Assembly: GCA_964574325.1 (NCBI GenBank)
Contig: CAZNMY010000003.1
Location: 72,010-136,009 of the forward strand
Direction of reading: 5' to 3'
DNA from: CAMDPA01 sp964574325
GTDB taxonomy: Bacteria; Pseudomonadota; Alphaproteobacteria; Rhizobiales; Hyphomicrobiaceae
Length of the DNA: 64,000 bases
Shown here: piece by piece, positions 44,828 to 53,992 of the stretch
Position numbering within the stretch: position 1 is the first letter of the stretch
How the letters are laid out: every line of letters begins with the position of its first letter
Program-made: the position numbers and the translations under genes
The notes under the pieces: generated by a model
The model's input: only the letters and a program-made list of their open reading frames with translations
The model's database searches: none
Told to the model about the DNA's origin: nothing

Positions 44828-47779
44828 ATGAAAAAAACTCTCGGACTGTTCGGCATCTTCGCCCTCTTTCTGGTTGCGGTGTTCGCGGCCCTGGCCCTGT
44901 TTCCACCGGCCAACCTCGCCAAGCGCCTCCTGGTGGCGGGAGCGCGCGCCAAGACCGGCCTCGAACTCCAGATCAACGGGCCGTTTGCGCTGCGGCTGGT
45001 GCCGAGTGTGAGCCTTCGTATGGAAGGCGTGGTCCTGACCAATCCAGCGGAGCCCGGAAGCGCGCCGGTCGTCGTCTCGAAGGTCGTCGAGCTCGACGCG
45101 GGCTACGCCGCAGCCCTCGGCGCGACCCATACGCTCGCGCGGATTGCGCTGACCGACCCCGTCATCACGGTCGAGACCGACAAGCAGGGCCGCTACGTCT
45201 GGCAACCCGACGTCGCTGTGACCCGCGAGGCGCCGGCCCGCGCCACGCGGGGATTTGCGTTCGCTCGCGTCGACATCAAGGGCGGCACGTTGAGCTACCG
45301 CGACCAGCGCGACGGCATGGCCGTTCGGCTGGAGCGCGCCGACGCCGAGCTGCGCGACGTGCGACAGGACGGCATCGGCGAGGCGATCGTCAAATCGGGC
45401 GCAACGGTATTTCTCCAGCCGGCGACCGGCACCAGCGTCGAGGTCGGCGATCTCGATGCCAAGGCGACTTCGGTGGCCGCGGCCCGCATCGGCAGTCTGC
45501 AGGCCTCGGGCGCGAAAGTGCGCTGGCGCGATCGCACCCAGCCCTCCGGCATCGAGGCGACGAAGTTTACCGCCACCGCCGATGCAGTGGGCCTCGACGG
45601 CGCCGGCCGCATCACCTTCAACAGCGGTACGGTCGAGTGGCGCGATCCGGCCAACGGCAGCGCGCTGTCGGCCGAGAACCTGGAGACCGCCGCAGCCTCG
45701 ATGAAGGGCGGTCGCCTCGCCGACGTGAAATTCCAGAGCAGCCGCTTCGCCTTCGCGCAGCCCGCCACCGGTTCGGTCAGCGTCGGCGGATTGGCCGGCA
45801 CCGCCAGGTCCGCGCGCATCGATGCGCTCGACGACCTTGCGGTCAACGGCGCGACCGTTGCCTACGTCCTCGCAGCAAAGGGCCGCTTCGACGCATCTGG
45901 CTTCGCGGCGACCGCGAAATCCGTGACGCCGGCCGCCATCGACGACATCACCGTCAAGAGCACGACGGCCGCATTCGCCGCCGAGGGTACGGGGACGATC
46001 CGCGCCGGTGCAATGACGGCCGCGGCAAAGAACGCCACCGCCTCGCGGCTGCAGGGCTTCGCTTTCACGAGCACCACGGTGTCTGTCGCGCAGCCCACGC
46101 GAGCAGCCGGCGCTGCGCCTGCGCCTGTCGGCATCGACGAGGTCAGCATCGTCGCGCCGGTTCTGGCGTTCGGCGCCCCGGTCGACGCCACGGTCGCATT
46201 CACCCACAACAAGGATCGCGTCAGCGGCACCGTGAAGCTGCCCTCGCCCGAGGCCCTGGCGGCAGGTCCGGCCGTTCCTGCCAACGTCTCGCTGAAGGCG
46301 AGCCACGGTTCCGTTGATTTCGACGGGCGCATCGAGACCGGTGCGACGACATCCTTCAAAGGCCGCACACGCGCCGCGACGACATCCGTCGAGGCACTTG
46401 CGAGCTGGCTCGGCGTCTCCGTGCCGGCGACCGTCAAAGGCCCCGCCGATCTCGCCGGCGATGTCGACGCCACGGCGACGCGGGTGGCGCTCGCCAACGG
46501 CCGCATCGGCCATGGCGCCAACGTGCTCACCGGCAACGTCGCCGTCGATATCGCAGGCGCACGCCCGAAGATCTCCGGCAAGGTCGCCTCCGACAAGCTC
46601 GACGTGGACGCCTACCTCGGCGTCGCGCCGGTCAAGCCGCGTCCCAAACCGCAGCCCGGCGCAACGGCAGGCTCTGCGGGCGGTGGTAAGCCTCAGATCA
46701 TCGAGCCCGAAGCGCCGCTGAGCGATGTGTTCAAGACCTACATGCGCGCGATGCTGGACGCCCCCGTGAAGCGTGGCGGCACGATGGAGATCCCCGCGGT
46801 TCCCGCCGAGGATCTGATCCCGGCGGCGACGCGGGCCAAGGCCAAGGCGACGACTCCGGCGTGGAGCGAGGAGAAGTTCGATCTGTCCGCCCTTCGCACG
46901 GTTGACCTCGACGTCGACTGGGTGGTCAAGAACGTGGCCGTGCGCGGTGCGCAGTTCGCCGTCCCGCAGCTCAAGACGGTTCTCGACGACGGCACCCTCA
47001 CGCTCGAAGGCAGCGGTCTCGGCACCAAGGACGGCAAGCTCAGCGGCCGCGCCCGCATCGATGCGCGTCAGCCCGTGCCGTCGATCTCTGCCAACGTGAA
47101 GGGTGAAGGTGTCGATCTCTATGCGATGTCGGAAGCCTTCGGCGTGACGCCCCTGCTCGACGGTGACACCGGCATCGATGCCGACATCCGCTCGACCGGG
47201 AATTCGCAGAGGCAACTCGTCGAGCAGCTTTCGGGCACGGTGCGCACCAACATGGCCCAGGGGCACGTGCTGGGCTACGACCTCGGCAACATCACGCTCG
47301 GCACCGTCATCCGCTGGCTCACCGGCAACCGCGAGTACGATCCCGAGCGCCGTACGCCGGTGTCGGGACTGAATACGGATCTCAAGATCGAGAAGGGCGT
47401 GGTGAAGGAATCGACGGTCACGATGGGCGGCCCGCTGCTCGGCGTGAACGCGGAGGGCACCATCGGGATCGTCGAGCAACGTCTCGATCTCAGTGGCCGC
47501 GCGCGTATCGCCTCGTTCTTCAGCGGGCTGCCGTTCCGCGTGTTCGGCAGTTGGCAGCGCCCCACCGTCCAGCCGGACCTGAACCTCGCCAGCGTGTTCT
47601 CGCGCTCGGCCCCCGGCGAAGCGACACTCGCCGACATCATCGCCAACGCCGACATCAAGCCCGATGCGGAACTCGCCCTCCTCATCGGCCGCGTGATGCA
47701 GAAGGCGGGGCCCTCTGGCCTCGACGCGGGCACCCGCGCCTTCCTCGAAGGCATCCAGAAGCGCGCCATCGGCAATTGA
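44828..47779 (+). CDS. AsmA family protein
   Basis: 983 residues. N-terminal membrane anchor (GLFGIFALFLVAVFAALALF, 20 residues), then an AsmA N-terminal domain (LELQINGPFALRLVPSVSLR, 20 residues) and a very long region of beta-rich repeats, ending in the AsmA C-terminal pattern (GVNAEGTIGIVEQRLDLSGR, 20 residues; VFGSWQRPTVQPDLNL). The family forms bridge-like periplasmic proteins linked to outer-membrane lipid traffic. Ala/Thr/Lys/Pro-rich linker near residues 595-625. ATG 44828 has GAAGG just upstream. Monocistronic. Confidence 0.9.
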   Translation: MKKTLGLFGIFALFLVAVFAALALFPPANLAKRLLVAGARAKTGLELQINGPFALRLVPSVSLRMEGVVLTNPAEPGSAPVVVSKVVELDAGYAAALGATHTLARIALTDPVITVETDKQGRYVWQPDVAVTREAPARATRGFAFARVDIKGGTLSYRDQRDGMAVRLERADAELRDVRQDGIGEAIVKSGATVFLQPATGTSVEVGDLDAKATSVAAARIGSLQASGAKVRWRDRTQPSGIEATKFTATADAVGLDGAGRITFNSGTVEWRDPANGSALSAENLETAAASMKGGRLADVKFQSSRFAFAQPATGSVSVGGLAGTARSARIDALDDLAVNGATVAYVLAAKGRFDASGFAATAKSVTPAAIDDITVKSTTAAFAAEGTGTIRAGAMTAAAKNATASRLQGFAFTSTTVSVAQPTRAAGAAPAPVGIDEVSIVAPVLAFGAPVDATVAFTHNKDRVSGTVKLPSPEALAAGPAVPANVSLKASHGSVDFDGRIETGATTSFKGRTRAATTSVEALASWLGVSVPATVKGPADLAGDVDATATRVALANGRIGHGANVLTGNVAVDIAGARPKISGKVASDKLDVDAYLGVAPVKPRPKPQPGATAGSAGGGKPQIIEPEAPLSDVFKTYMRAMLDAPVKRGGTMEIPAVPAEDLIPAATRAKAKATTPAWSEEKFDLSALRTVDLDVDWVVKNVAVRGAQFAVPQLKTVLDDGTLTLEGSGLGTKDGKLSGRARIDARQPVPSISANVKGEGVDLYAMSEAFGVTPLLDGDTGIDADIRSTGNSQRQLVEQLSGTVRTNMAQGHVLGYDLGNITLGTVIRWLTGNREYDPERRTPVSGLNTDLKIEKGVVKESTVTMGGPLLGVNAEGTIGIVEQRLDLSGRARIASFFSGLPFRVFGSWQRPTVQPDLNLASVFSRSAPGEATLADIIANADIKPDAELALLIGRVMQKAGPSGLDAGTRAFLEGIQKRAIGN

Positions 47780-47790
47780 TTTCAGATCAA

Positions 47791-47938
47791 CGGTGTCATC
47801 CTCGGGCTCGTCCCGAGGACCCATTTTGCAAAATGCGCCGGATTGCCGAGCTGGTTCCGACTGTGCCGCCGGGACGATGGGTCCTCGGGACGCGGCTTCA
47901 GTCCTGACGGACTTCAGCCTTGCCCGAGGATGACACCG
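47791..47938. repeat. 148-bp palindromic repeat element
   Basis: The ends CGGTGTCATCCTCGGG and CCCGAGGATGACACCG are perfect 16-bp inverted repeats. A second pair inside, CGTCCCGAGGACCCA (47809-47823) with TGGGTCCTCGGGACG (47879-47893), gives a cruciform-like fold. This is the style of rhizobial intergenic palindromic elements. It sits just after asmA. Confidence 0.75.
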
Positions 47939-48054
47939 ATTTGGATTTCGAATGCGGCAGGACATCATTGCTGGCTGCATCACACCCATTGCCGCTCGCC
48001 GCCGGTTCGCCCTAATGTCGCCGCTCACCGCGAACGCGAGCGCAGGAGACGGCG

Positions 48055-49313
48055 ATGGACACACCGGCATTCAACCAGGGCGGCAACGCCGCGTTGGGCT
48101 TCGAATGGCCCGGCGAGGACGTCTCGCGCGTGCCGTTCCAAGTCTACACGGATCAGGCGATCTACGACGCCGAGCAGGCGCGTATCTTCCAGGGGCCGAC
48201 CTGGAACCTGCTGTGCGTCGAAGCAGAGATCCCCAACCCCGGCGACTACCGCACGAGCTACGTCGGCAACGCCCCCGTCATCGTCACGCGCGACGAGACC
48301 GGCCGGATCAACGCGCTGCTCAACCGCTGCGCACACAAGGGCTCGCTCGTCTGCTACAAGCCGCACGGCAATGTGCGCGAGCTGACCTGCGTTTATCACA
48401 ACTGGGTCTACGACCTCACCGGCAAGCTGACCGGCGTCGCCTTCAAGCGCGGTGTCGGCGGCAAGGGCGGCTTGACCGACGACTTCGACATCACGCAGCA
48501 CGGGCTCAGGCGCCTCCGCGTCGAAACCTACAAAGGCATCGTGTTCGGCACGTTCTCCGACGAGACGCCGCCCTTCGTCGACTACATCGGCGGCGAGCTG
48601 GCAGCCTGTATCGATCGCGTGATGATCAAGCCGCTCAAGGTGCTCGGCTACCACTCCCAGATCCTGCCGAACAATTGGAAGCTCTATTCCGAAAACCCAA
48701 GGACAGCTATCACGCGAGCCTGTTGCACGTGTTCCACAACACCTTCGGCATCGTGCGGCCGTCGATGGGCGGCGGCATCAAGCTCTCGCCGAACGGCTGG
48801 CATCATTTGAGCTGGACCGAGCGCGTCGCCCTCGACCACCAGGCGACCACGCGCGAGAAAGTGCGCTCACTCAAGGATCAGTACAAGCTCGCCGATCCCT
48901 CGATGATGGCGCACAAGCTGGAACTCGGCGATCTCGTGACGAACTCGATCCAGAGCGTCTTCCCCGGCACGGTGGTCCAGCAGATCCAGAACTGTCTCGC
49001 TGTCCGCCAACTCGTGCCGCGCGGCGTCGACAAGTCCGAGCTGTTCTGGACCATCCTCGGCTTCGAGGACGACGACGCCGAGATGATCGAGCATCGCCTG
49101 AAGACCAACAACCTCGTCGGACCCGCGGGCTTCATCTCGATGGAGGACGGCTGCGTCGGCGGCTGGGTGCAGCACGCCGCCCAATCCGATCCGGACGCCC
49201 AGACCGTCATGCCGATGGGCGGGCGCACCATCGAGCCGAGCCAGGGCAGCCGCGTCACCGAAAGTGCGGTTCGCGGGTTCTGGAAAGCGTGGCGCGAGTG
49301 CATGCACGTCTAG
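48055..49313 (+). pseudogene. Rieske ring-hydroxylating dioxygenase alpha subunit, interrupted by a frameshift
   Basis: The first frame (48055 to about 48698) gives the Rieske domain with C-A-H...C-V-Y-H cluster ligands (RCAHKGSLVC, CVYHNWVYD) and reaches NWKLYSENP. The expected continuation KDSYHASLLHVFH, with the D-x2-H-x4-H iron site, lies in another frame that runs to 49313. One base appears missing in the AAAACCC run at 48692-48698. Restored, it would be about 420 residues, normal for the family, closest in feel to anthranilate/salicylate-type enzymes. GGAG precedes the ATG. The beta subunit follows. It may be a sequencing error or a real inactivation; no ferredoxin or reductase gene is present. 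Confidence 0.85.
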
Positions 49314-49401
49314 CATTTTTACGTCACGTCATCCTCGACCGAGGTGCGCCGCAGGCGCGCGAGTGTCGGGGACCCAGCACAAGAAGCGCCGAAGGCACCT
49401 T

Positions 49402-49917
49402 ATGAATTCCACGACGAAGCCACCCCTCTTCCAGGACACGTCCGCCGAAGCGCTCGCCATGCGCGCCCGGATCGATGCGTTCAACGCCGACTACGCCAAC
49501 GCCATCGACAGCGACCGCCTGGAAGAGTGGCCGCAGTTCTTCACCGCAGATGGCGTCTACCGCGTCATTACCCGCGAAAACCGCGAACGCGGGCTACCAC
49601 TCAGCCTCATCTACGCGACCGGGCGCGGCATGCTGTCGGACCGCATCACGGCGCTTCGCACTGCCAATATCTACGAGCCGCACGTTTATTGCCATCAGGT
49701 GAGCGCGACGAAGCTCATCGGCCGCGACGGCGACGGCTGGCGCGGGCAATCGAACTTCACCGTTGTCCGCACCATGATCTCCGGACCCATGATCGTTTTC
49801 GCCGCCGGCCGGTACGCAGACCGCTTCGTCGAAACGGACGGCCAGCTCCTTCTCGCCGAGCGCACCTGCATCCTCGACAGCAAGCAGGTGGACACGTTGC
49901 TGGTGATCCCGGTTTGA
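49402..49917 (+). CDS. Ring-hydroxylating dioxygenase beta subunit
   Basis: 171 residues of the small SnoaL/NTF2-like fold family (FNADYANAIDSDRLEEWPQF, 20 residues; FTADGVYRVITREN; LADR-like RYADRFVETDG). It stabilises the alpha subunit hexamer. It lies 88 bases after the alpha subunit and is intact, so the pair was functional recently even if the alpha gene is broken. Start at ATG 49402; the upstream frame is the tail region of the alpha gene. Confidence 0.87.
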   Translation: MNSTTKPPLFQDTSAEALAMRARIDAFNADYANAIDSDRLEEWPQFFTADGVYRVITRENRERGLPLSLIYATGRGMLSDRITALRTANIYEPHVYCHQVSATKLIGRDGDGWRGQSNFTVVRTMISGPMIVFAAGRYADRFVETDGQLLLAERTCILDSKQVDTLLVIPV

Positions 49918-49948
49918 CCCGGTCACCTTCCCCGCTTGCCCTTCCCCG

Positions 49949-50022
49949 CTTGCGCTCCCGGAGACCGCGACCTCGCGGTCATCCGGGATCTTGCCCCGAG
50001 GGCGTTTTGCACTGTGCTGTCC
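49949..50022. repeat. 74-bp intergenic repeat, copy 1
   Basis: Matches 50128-50201 at 71 of 74 positions. It contains the hairpin GACCGCGA-CC-TCGCGGTC inside CCCGG/CCGGG arms. Direct orientation, offset 179 bases. Confidence 0.85.
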
Positions 50023-50127
50023 GTGGCGGAGGTAACCGGTCGCGTTCGACAAAGCCGCGGCAAGACCCCGGCTCTCGGCTCCCGCCTCGGCCGGGGGCGC
50101 GTGAGTGGAGATGACGGCGTTCCCTCC

Positions 50128-50201
50128 CTTGCGCTCCCGGAGACCGCGACTTCGAGGTCATCCGGGATCTTGACCCGAGGGCGTTTTGCACTGTGCTGTC
50201 C
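50128..50201. repeat. 74-bp intergenic repeat, copy 2
   Basis: Second copy; differs at three positions, two of which weaken the inner hairpin. The 105 bases between the copies show no gene. Both copies end in CTGTGCTGTCC. Confidence 0.85.
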
Positions 50202-50222
50202 TTTCTGCACCCTGCAGAGACG

Positions 50223-50657
50223 TCATTTCCTCAGGTCGAACGCCCCGCTGCCGCCGCCGCCCGACAGGAATGCCGAAAGCCGGTCGCCGCGCAGCGTGAC
50301 CCGGATCGAGCCGGAAATGTCGTACTCGCGGTTGTAGAATTGGCCCGCGAATTCGCCTCCGGATACCTGTCGCAGGGTTGCGGATTGCACGATGCGTACC
50401 GAAGACGTCGCGCAGATGGCGTTCATGCTGAAGGATCGTGGCGTCTGCTGTTTGAAGCTTGCCCGGCATCGCGCACGCTCGACGTCGCCGGAAGGCAGGA
50501 CTACCCGACCGCTCCCGCTCCATGATCCCTTCAGATTGGCGGACTGCGCGGTGGCCTTGTTCGCGACGCCATCGCCGAACGTCGCCGCGATTGTCGCGAG
50601 TGCGCAAGCCATCGTAAAGGCGCGGGACATGACATAGGGCATGACACTGACTTTCAT
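50223..50657 (-). CDS. Hypothetical secreted protein, 144 residues
   Basis: Family not recognised. Signal-peptide-like N terminus (MSRAFTMACALATIAATFGD, 20 residues). The mature part is short and beta-rich: GSWSGSGRVVLPSGDVERAR (20 residues), two cysteines (RCRAS, AICAT), and GEFAGQFYNREYDISGSIRV (20 residues). Ends GAFDLRK. ATG 50657 was taken; ATG 50642 (MPYVMSRAF) is an alternative. It follows the carbamoyltransferase on the same strand but after a hairpin. Confidence 0.65.
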   Translation of the reverse strand: MKVSVMPYVMSRAFTMACALATIAATFGDGVANKATAQSANLKGSWSGSGRVVLPSGDVERARCRASFKQQTPRSFSMNAICATSSVRIVQSATLRQVSGGEFAGQFYNREYDISGSIRVTLRGDRLSAFLSGGGGSGAFDLRK

Positions 50658-50814
50658 TGATGTGGGCATCGGCTCGAGCGCGATGACATCGAACGGGTTG
50701 CACGCTCGTTCGGTTCCCCGCAATCCACTTCATCTTGGTGCGCGGCAGGTCGAACGCAAGACCCGACACGTCGGCTGAAGCTTCTACCGGAGAAGAGACA
50801 AAAATAGAGGGAGT

Positions 50815-50834
50815 TCGAGGGATACATCCCTCGA
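50815..50834 (-). terminator. Hairpin downstream of the carbamoyltransferase gene
   Basis: Perfect 9-bp arms TCGAGGGAT and ATCCCTCGA with a two-base centre. On the minus strand CTATTTTTG follows about eight bases later. Likely ends the carbamoyltransferase operon. Confidence 0.5.
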
Positions 50835-50927
50835 TGGAGCGCGAGGCAAGCCTCGCTTCGCGCGGCGCGCGAAATCCCGATCCACAGCACAGGCGCGCGA
50901 GGCCCCCACCTCCGCCCCCGCGCCGCG

Positions 50928-52766
50928 TCAATCCAGATCGAACTTGTCCTTGTAGTCGATCTTGAGTGCGGGATCCTGGTCCGGCTTCGACAGCACGCAG
51001 TTGCCGACGACGAGCGTCTCCATCTCGCAGCCCATGAAGCAGCGGAACGCATCCTCCGGCGTATGCACGATCGGCTCGCCGCGCACATTGAAGCTGGTGT
51101 TGACGACGACCGGGCAGCCCGTGCGCTTCTTGAATGCCGAGATCAGTTGGTGATAGCGCGGGTTTGTCTCGGCGTGCACGGTCTGGATGCGCGCGGAGTA
51201 ATCGACGTGCGTGATCGCCGGCAGATCGGAACGCGGTACGTTGAGCTTCTCGATTCCGAACAGTGCCTCCTGTTCCGCCGTCATCGTGCGGCGGCGGTTC
51301 CGCTTCACGTCGGCGACCATCAGCATGTACGGGCTTTCGACTTCGTGCTCGAAGTAGTCGCCCACGTCTTCGGCGAGAACCGACGGCGCGAACGGCCGGA
51401 AGCTCTCGCGATACTTGATCTTGAGATTGAGGTTCTTCTGCATTTCCGGATTGCGCGGATCGCCGATGATCGAGCGGGCGCCGAGCGCACGCGGCCCGAA
51501 CTCCATGCGGCCCTGGAACCAGCCGATGGCGTGCCCCGCTTCGAGCGCGTCGACGGTACGCTCGACCATGTCGGCTTCGGAGTGCGACGTGAAGCGCGCA
51601 CCGGCGGCCGTGAGCCGCTTCTCGATGTCGGCCTGGTCGAACTGCGGGCCGAGGTACGAGCCCTTCATTCCGTCCATGGCGCCGTTGAGATGGCGGGGCT
51701 TGCCCGCGTGCATCGAGTGTGCGGCATAGGCAGCGCCGAGCGCGCCACCCGCATCGCCGGCGGCCGGCTGCACCCAGATGCGCTCGAACGCGCCATCGCG
51801 CAGGATCTTGCCGTTGGCAACGCAGTTGAGCGCGACGCCGCCGGCCATGCAGAGGTTTTTGATGCCGGTCGACTTCGCGAGATCGCGCGTCATCCGCAGC
51901 ACGACTTCTTCCGTGATTGCCTGTACGGACGCGGCGAGATCCATGTCACGCTGCGTCAACGGACTTTCAGCCTGGCGCGGTGGCGCGCCGAACAGCTTGT
52001 CGAATTTCTTCGACGTCATGGTGAGGCCGGTCGCGTAGTTGAAATAGCTCTGGTCGAGCCAGAAGCTGCCGTCGGGCTTCACGTCGATGAGGTTGTCGAG
52101 AATGAGTTGCTTGTATTTCGGCTCACCGTAGGGAGCGAGGCCCATCACCTTGTACTCGCCCGAGTTCACGCGGAAGCCGGTGTAGTAGGTGAACGCGGAA
52201 TAGAGCAGGCCGAGCGAGTGCGGCCACTGGATTTCCTTGACGGTCTCGAGCGTCGAGCCGCGACCGATCGCGACCGAGGTGGTCGCCCACTCGCCGACGC
52301 CGTCCATGGTGAGGACGACGGCCTCTTCGAACGGCGACGGATAGAAGGCCGACGCTGCGTGGCTCTGGTGATGCTCCGCGAACAGCAGCTTGTCCTCGAT
52401 GCCTTTGCCGGAGGCGGAGAACGCAGCGAGGTCCTTCAGCATGCCGGGCTTCTGGAACAGCTTTTCCTTGAGCCAGACCGGCAGCGCCATTTTGAAAGAG
52501 CGATAGCCGCCCGGCGCGTTGGCGAGATAGGTCTCGAGCAGTCGCTCGAACTTCAGTAGCGGCTTTTCGAAGAACACCACGTGGTCGAGATCGTCGAGAC
52601 CGATGCCGCCTTCCGCGAGGCAATAGCGGATCGCATGCTCCGGAAAGCCCGGATCGTGCTTCTTGCGTGTGAACCGCTCTTCCTGGGCGGCGGCCACGGG
52701 CTTGCCGTCGACCAGCAGTGCCGCAGCGCTGTCATGATAGAAGGCGGAGATGCCGAGAATGCGCAT
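50928..52766 (-). CDS. Carbamoyltransferase (NodU/CmcH family)
   Basis: 612 residues. The N-terminal kinase-like domain opens MRILGISAFYHDSAAALL and has FAEHHQSHAASAFYPSPFEE (20 residues) with the metal-binding histidines, and LTMDGVGEWATTSV; the C-terminal Yrdc-like part holds GWFQGRMEFGPRALGARSII (20 residues) and VVNTSFNVRGEPIV. The family transfers carbamoyl from carbamoyl phosphate to a hydroxyl of a sugar or antibiotic. Last gene of a minus-strand run with DUF5989 and SxtJ, a set found in many bacteria beside surface-polysaccharide genes. Acceptor unknown. Confidence 0.92.
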   Translation of the reverse strand: MRILGISAFYHDSAAALLVDGKPVAAAQEERFTRKKHDPGFPEHAIRYCLAEGGIGLDDLDHVVFFEKPLLKFERLLETYLANAPGGYRSFKMALPVWLKEKLFQKPGMLKDLAAFSASGKGIEDKLLFAEHHQSHAASAFYPSPFEEAVVLTMDGVGEWATTSVAIGRGSTLETVKEIQWPHSLGLLYSAFTYYTGFRVNSGEYKVMGLAPYGEPKYKQLILDNLIDVKPDGSFWLDQSYFNYATGLTMTSKKFDKLFGAPPRQAESPLTQRDMDLAASVQAITEEVVLRMTRDLAKSTGIKNLCMAGGVALNCVANGKILRDGAFERIWVQPAAGDAGGALGAAYAAHSMHAGKPRHLNGAMDGMKGSYLGPQFDQADIEKRLTAAGARFTSHSEADMVERTVDALEAGHAIGWFQGRMEFGPRALGARSIIGDPRNPEMQKNLNLKIKYRESFRPFAPSVLAEDVGDYFEHEVESPYMLMVADVKRNRRRTMTAEQEALFGIEKLNVPRSDLPAITHVDYSARIQTVHAETNPRYHQLISAFKKRTGCPVVVNTSFNVRGEPIVHTPEDAFRCFMGCEMETLVVGNCVLSKPDQDPALKIDYKDKFDLD

Positions 52767-52877
52767 ATGCCGGTTCCGTGCCTCGAGCTGACCACGTAAG
52801 CAGAACACGGTGCCGCAGGTCTCCCCGCGGCATCGCGACGGTAGATGTCCGTTCGGGCGCAATGCGCCGTCGTGACA

Positions 52878-53030
52878 TCAGAAAACTGTATAGATGAACG
52901 GTGCGACCGCCGAGCCTTGCGCCAGCACGAGCAGCCCGCCGACGATCAGCAGGATCGTGATGACCGGAAGCAGCCACCACTTCCGCCGCGCATTCATGTA
53001 GGCGACGAGTTCTTTAACTAGCGACAGCAT
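52878..53030 (-). CDS. DUF5989 small membrane protein
   Basis: 50 residues: MLSLVKELVAYMNARRKWWL, then one helix (LPVITILLIVGGLLVLAQGS) and APFIYTVF. This is the DUF5989 pattern, which regularly lies between carbamoyltransferase and SxtJ genes. Small size and the basic RRKWW boundary suggest an inner-membrane subunit. It is 111 bases before the carbamoyltransferase start. Confidence 0.82.
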   Translation of the reverse strand: MLSLVKELVAYMNARRKWWLLPVITILLIVGGLLVLAQGSAVAPFIYTVF

Positions 53031-53155
53031 GTCTGGGCCTCGCGGGTAGAGAGTTGCACGGGGGTGGCCGGCAGCGGCAGGTGCCGTGCGGTGCTCCGGT
53101 TTGTCTGGTCGCAATTCGATACGATCACTGTGGCGGCAATTCAATTGTCATGCCA

Positions 53156-53586
53156 GCAACGCCTGCTCGCAATCGTGTCAGAACTGGTTCTTCATGCTGC
53201 TGCTCTCGAGCTTGTCGTGGCGGACCCAATAGGTGTCGCCGGTGGGGCGGCGGCGGCGCAGCGGATCGCGGACCAACTGCATCAGCAAGCCGGCCGGCAC
53301 GATTGCCACGAGAAAAAGCACGCCCATGACGATGGGGTTCATGACCTTGCTGAGAAGCAGCGCGAACTTCATCCAGACGATGTTGAGCGGTCTGATGGCG
53401 ATCGGCACGAACATGCTGACGGCGCCGAGGATGGCGGCGATGCCCAAGGCGACGGCCATCACCGTTCCATTGCCGCGCCAGAAATAAGCGACGATGAGCG
53501 CGACGGCGGTGAACACGAGGCCCGTCGACCGGTCGGGCGGCAGCGGCAACTCGGGACGATCGTAGTGTTCGTGGAAGTTCTTCGCC
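53156..53586. repeat. 431-bp direct repeat, copy A
   Basis: Identical to 55180-55610 except at two positions that I can find (53170/55194 and the G/T inside GAGCTTGTCG/GAGCTTTTCG). It spans almost the whole SxtJ gene but stops at its start codon, where the two copies diverge. Confidence 0.95.
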
Positions 53587-53591
53587 CCCAT
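53178..53591 (-). CDS. SxtJ family membrane protein, copy A
   Basis: 137 residues: MGAKNFHEHYDRPELPLPPD, then three to four helices (GLVFTAVALIVAYFW; GTVMAVALGIAAILGAVSMF, 20 residues; VMNPIVMGVLFLVAIVPAGL, 20 residues) and the tail RRRRPTGDTYWVRHDKLESS (20 residues). SxtJ-type proteins accompany carbamoyltransferases; function unknown. It lies 147 bases upstream of the DUF5989 gene, in operon position. GGGGGA precedes the ATG. Differs from copy B by one residue in the tail (D/E before KLESS) and by the N-terminal MGAK versus MAK. Confidence 0.85.
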   Translation of the reverse strand: MGAKNFHEHYDRPELPLPPDRSTGLVFTAVALIVAYFWRGNGTVMAVALGIAAILGAVSMFVPIAIRPLNIVWMKFALLLSKVMNPIVMGVLFLVAIVPAGLLMQLVRDPLRRRRPTGDTYWVRHDKLESSSMKNQF

Positions 53592-53992
53592 CGGCAGTCC
53601 CCCGAGCGCAAACACAGCGATATGCACCATCTGGATGCGCGCAGGCATCAGTGGCATCTGCTCAATACATCAACTCGCAATTGGAGACCGGCAATTTGCG
53701 ACACGGGAACTTCATGGTCCAGAAAAAAACGGAAGCCGCAGCATGGCGACGGAAACTAAAGTTAATGACAATCCGCTGTAGACGAAGCTCCCTGGTGCGC
53801 GATCAATCTGCAGCAGTTGAGCCGTCACGCGGATAGGGGCAGATTCGCACGATGGGTAGCTGTCGCTTGGGACAATAATTCGATGTCGTGATGACGATTG
53901 TTCGCAGTGGCACTTCTCGAACGCCGAAACACCGAATGCCTTGGATGAGCCGGCCGCATGATCTTGCCGAATATTGATCGGGAGTTGAAGTA
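53592..53992. other. Gap between SxtJ copy A and the SGNH gene
   Basis: No supported gene in 401 bases. From about 53640 the base composition falls, matching the AT-richer gene that follows. The minus frame entering SxtJ reads ARIQMVHIAVFALGGLP and may be a fragment of a lost gene. Confidence 0.5.

Noticed and set aside
44630..48070. A 1146-codon minus-strand open frame opposite asmA
   Set aside because: Arg/Gly/Ala/Asp-rich shadow of the AsmA gene without domains or a ribosome binding site.
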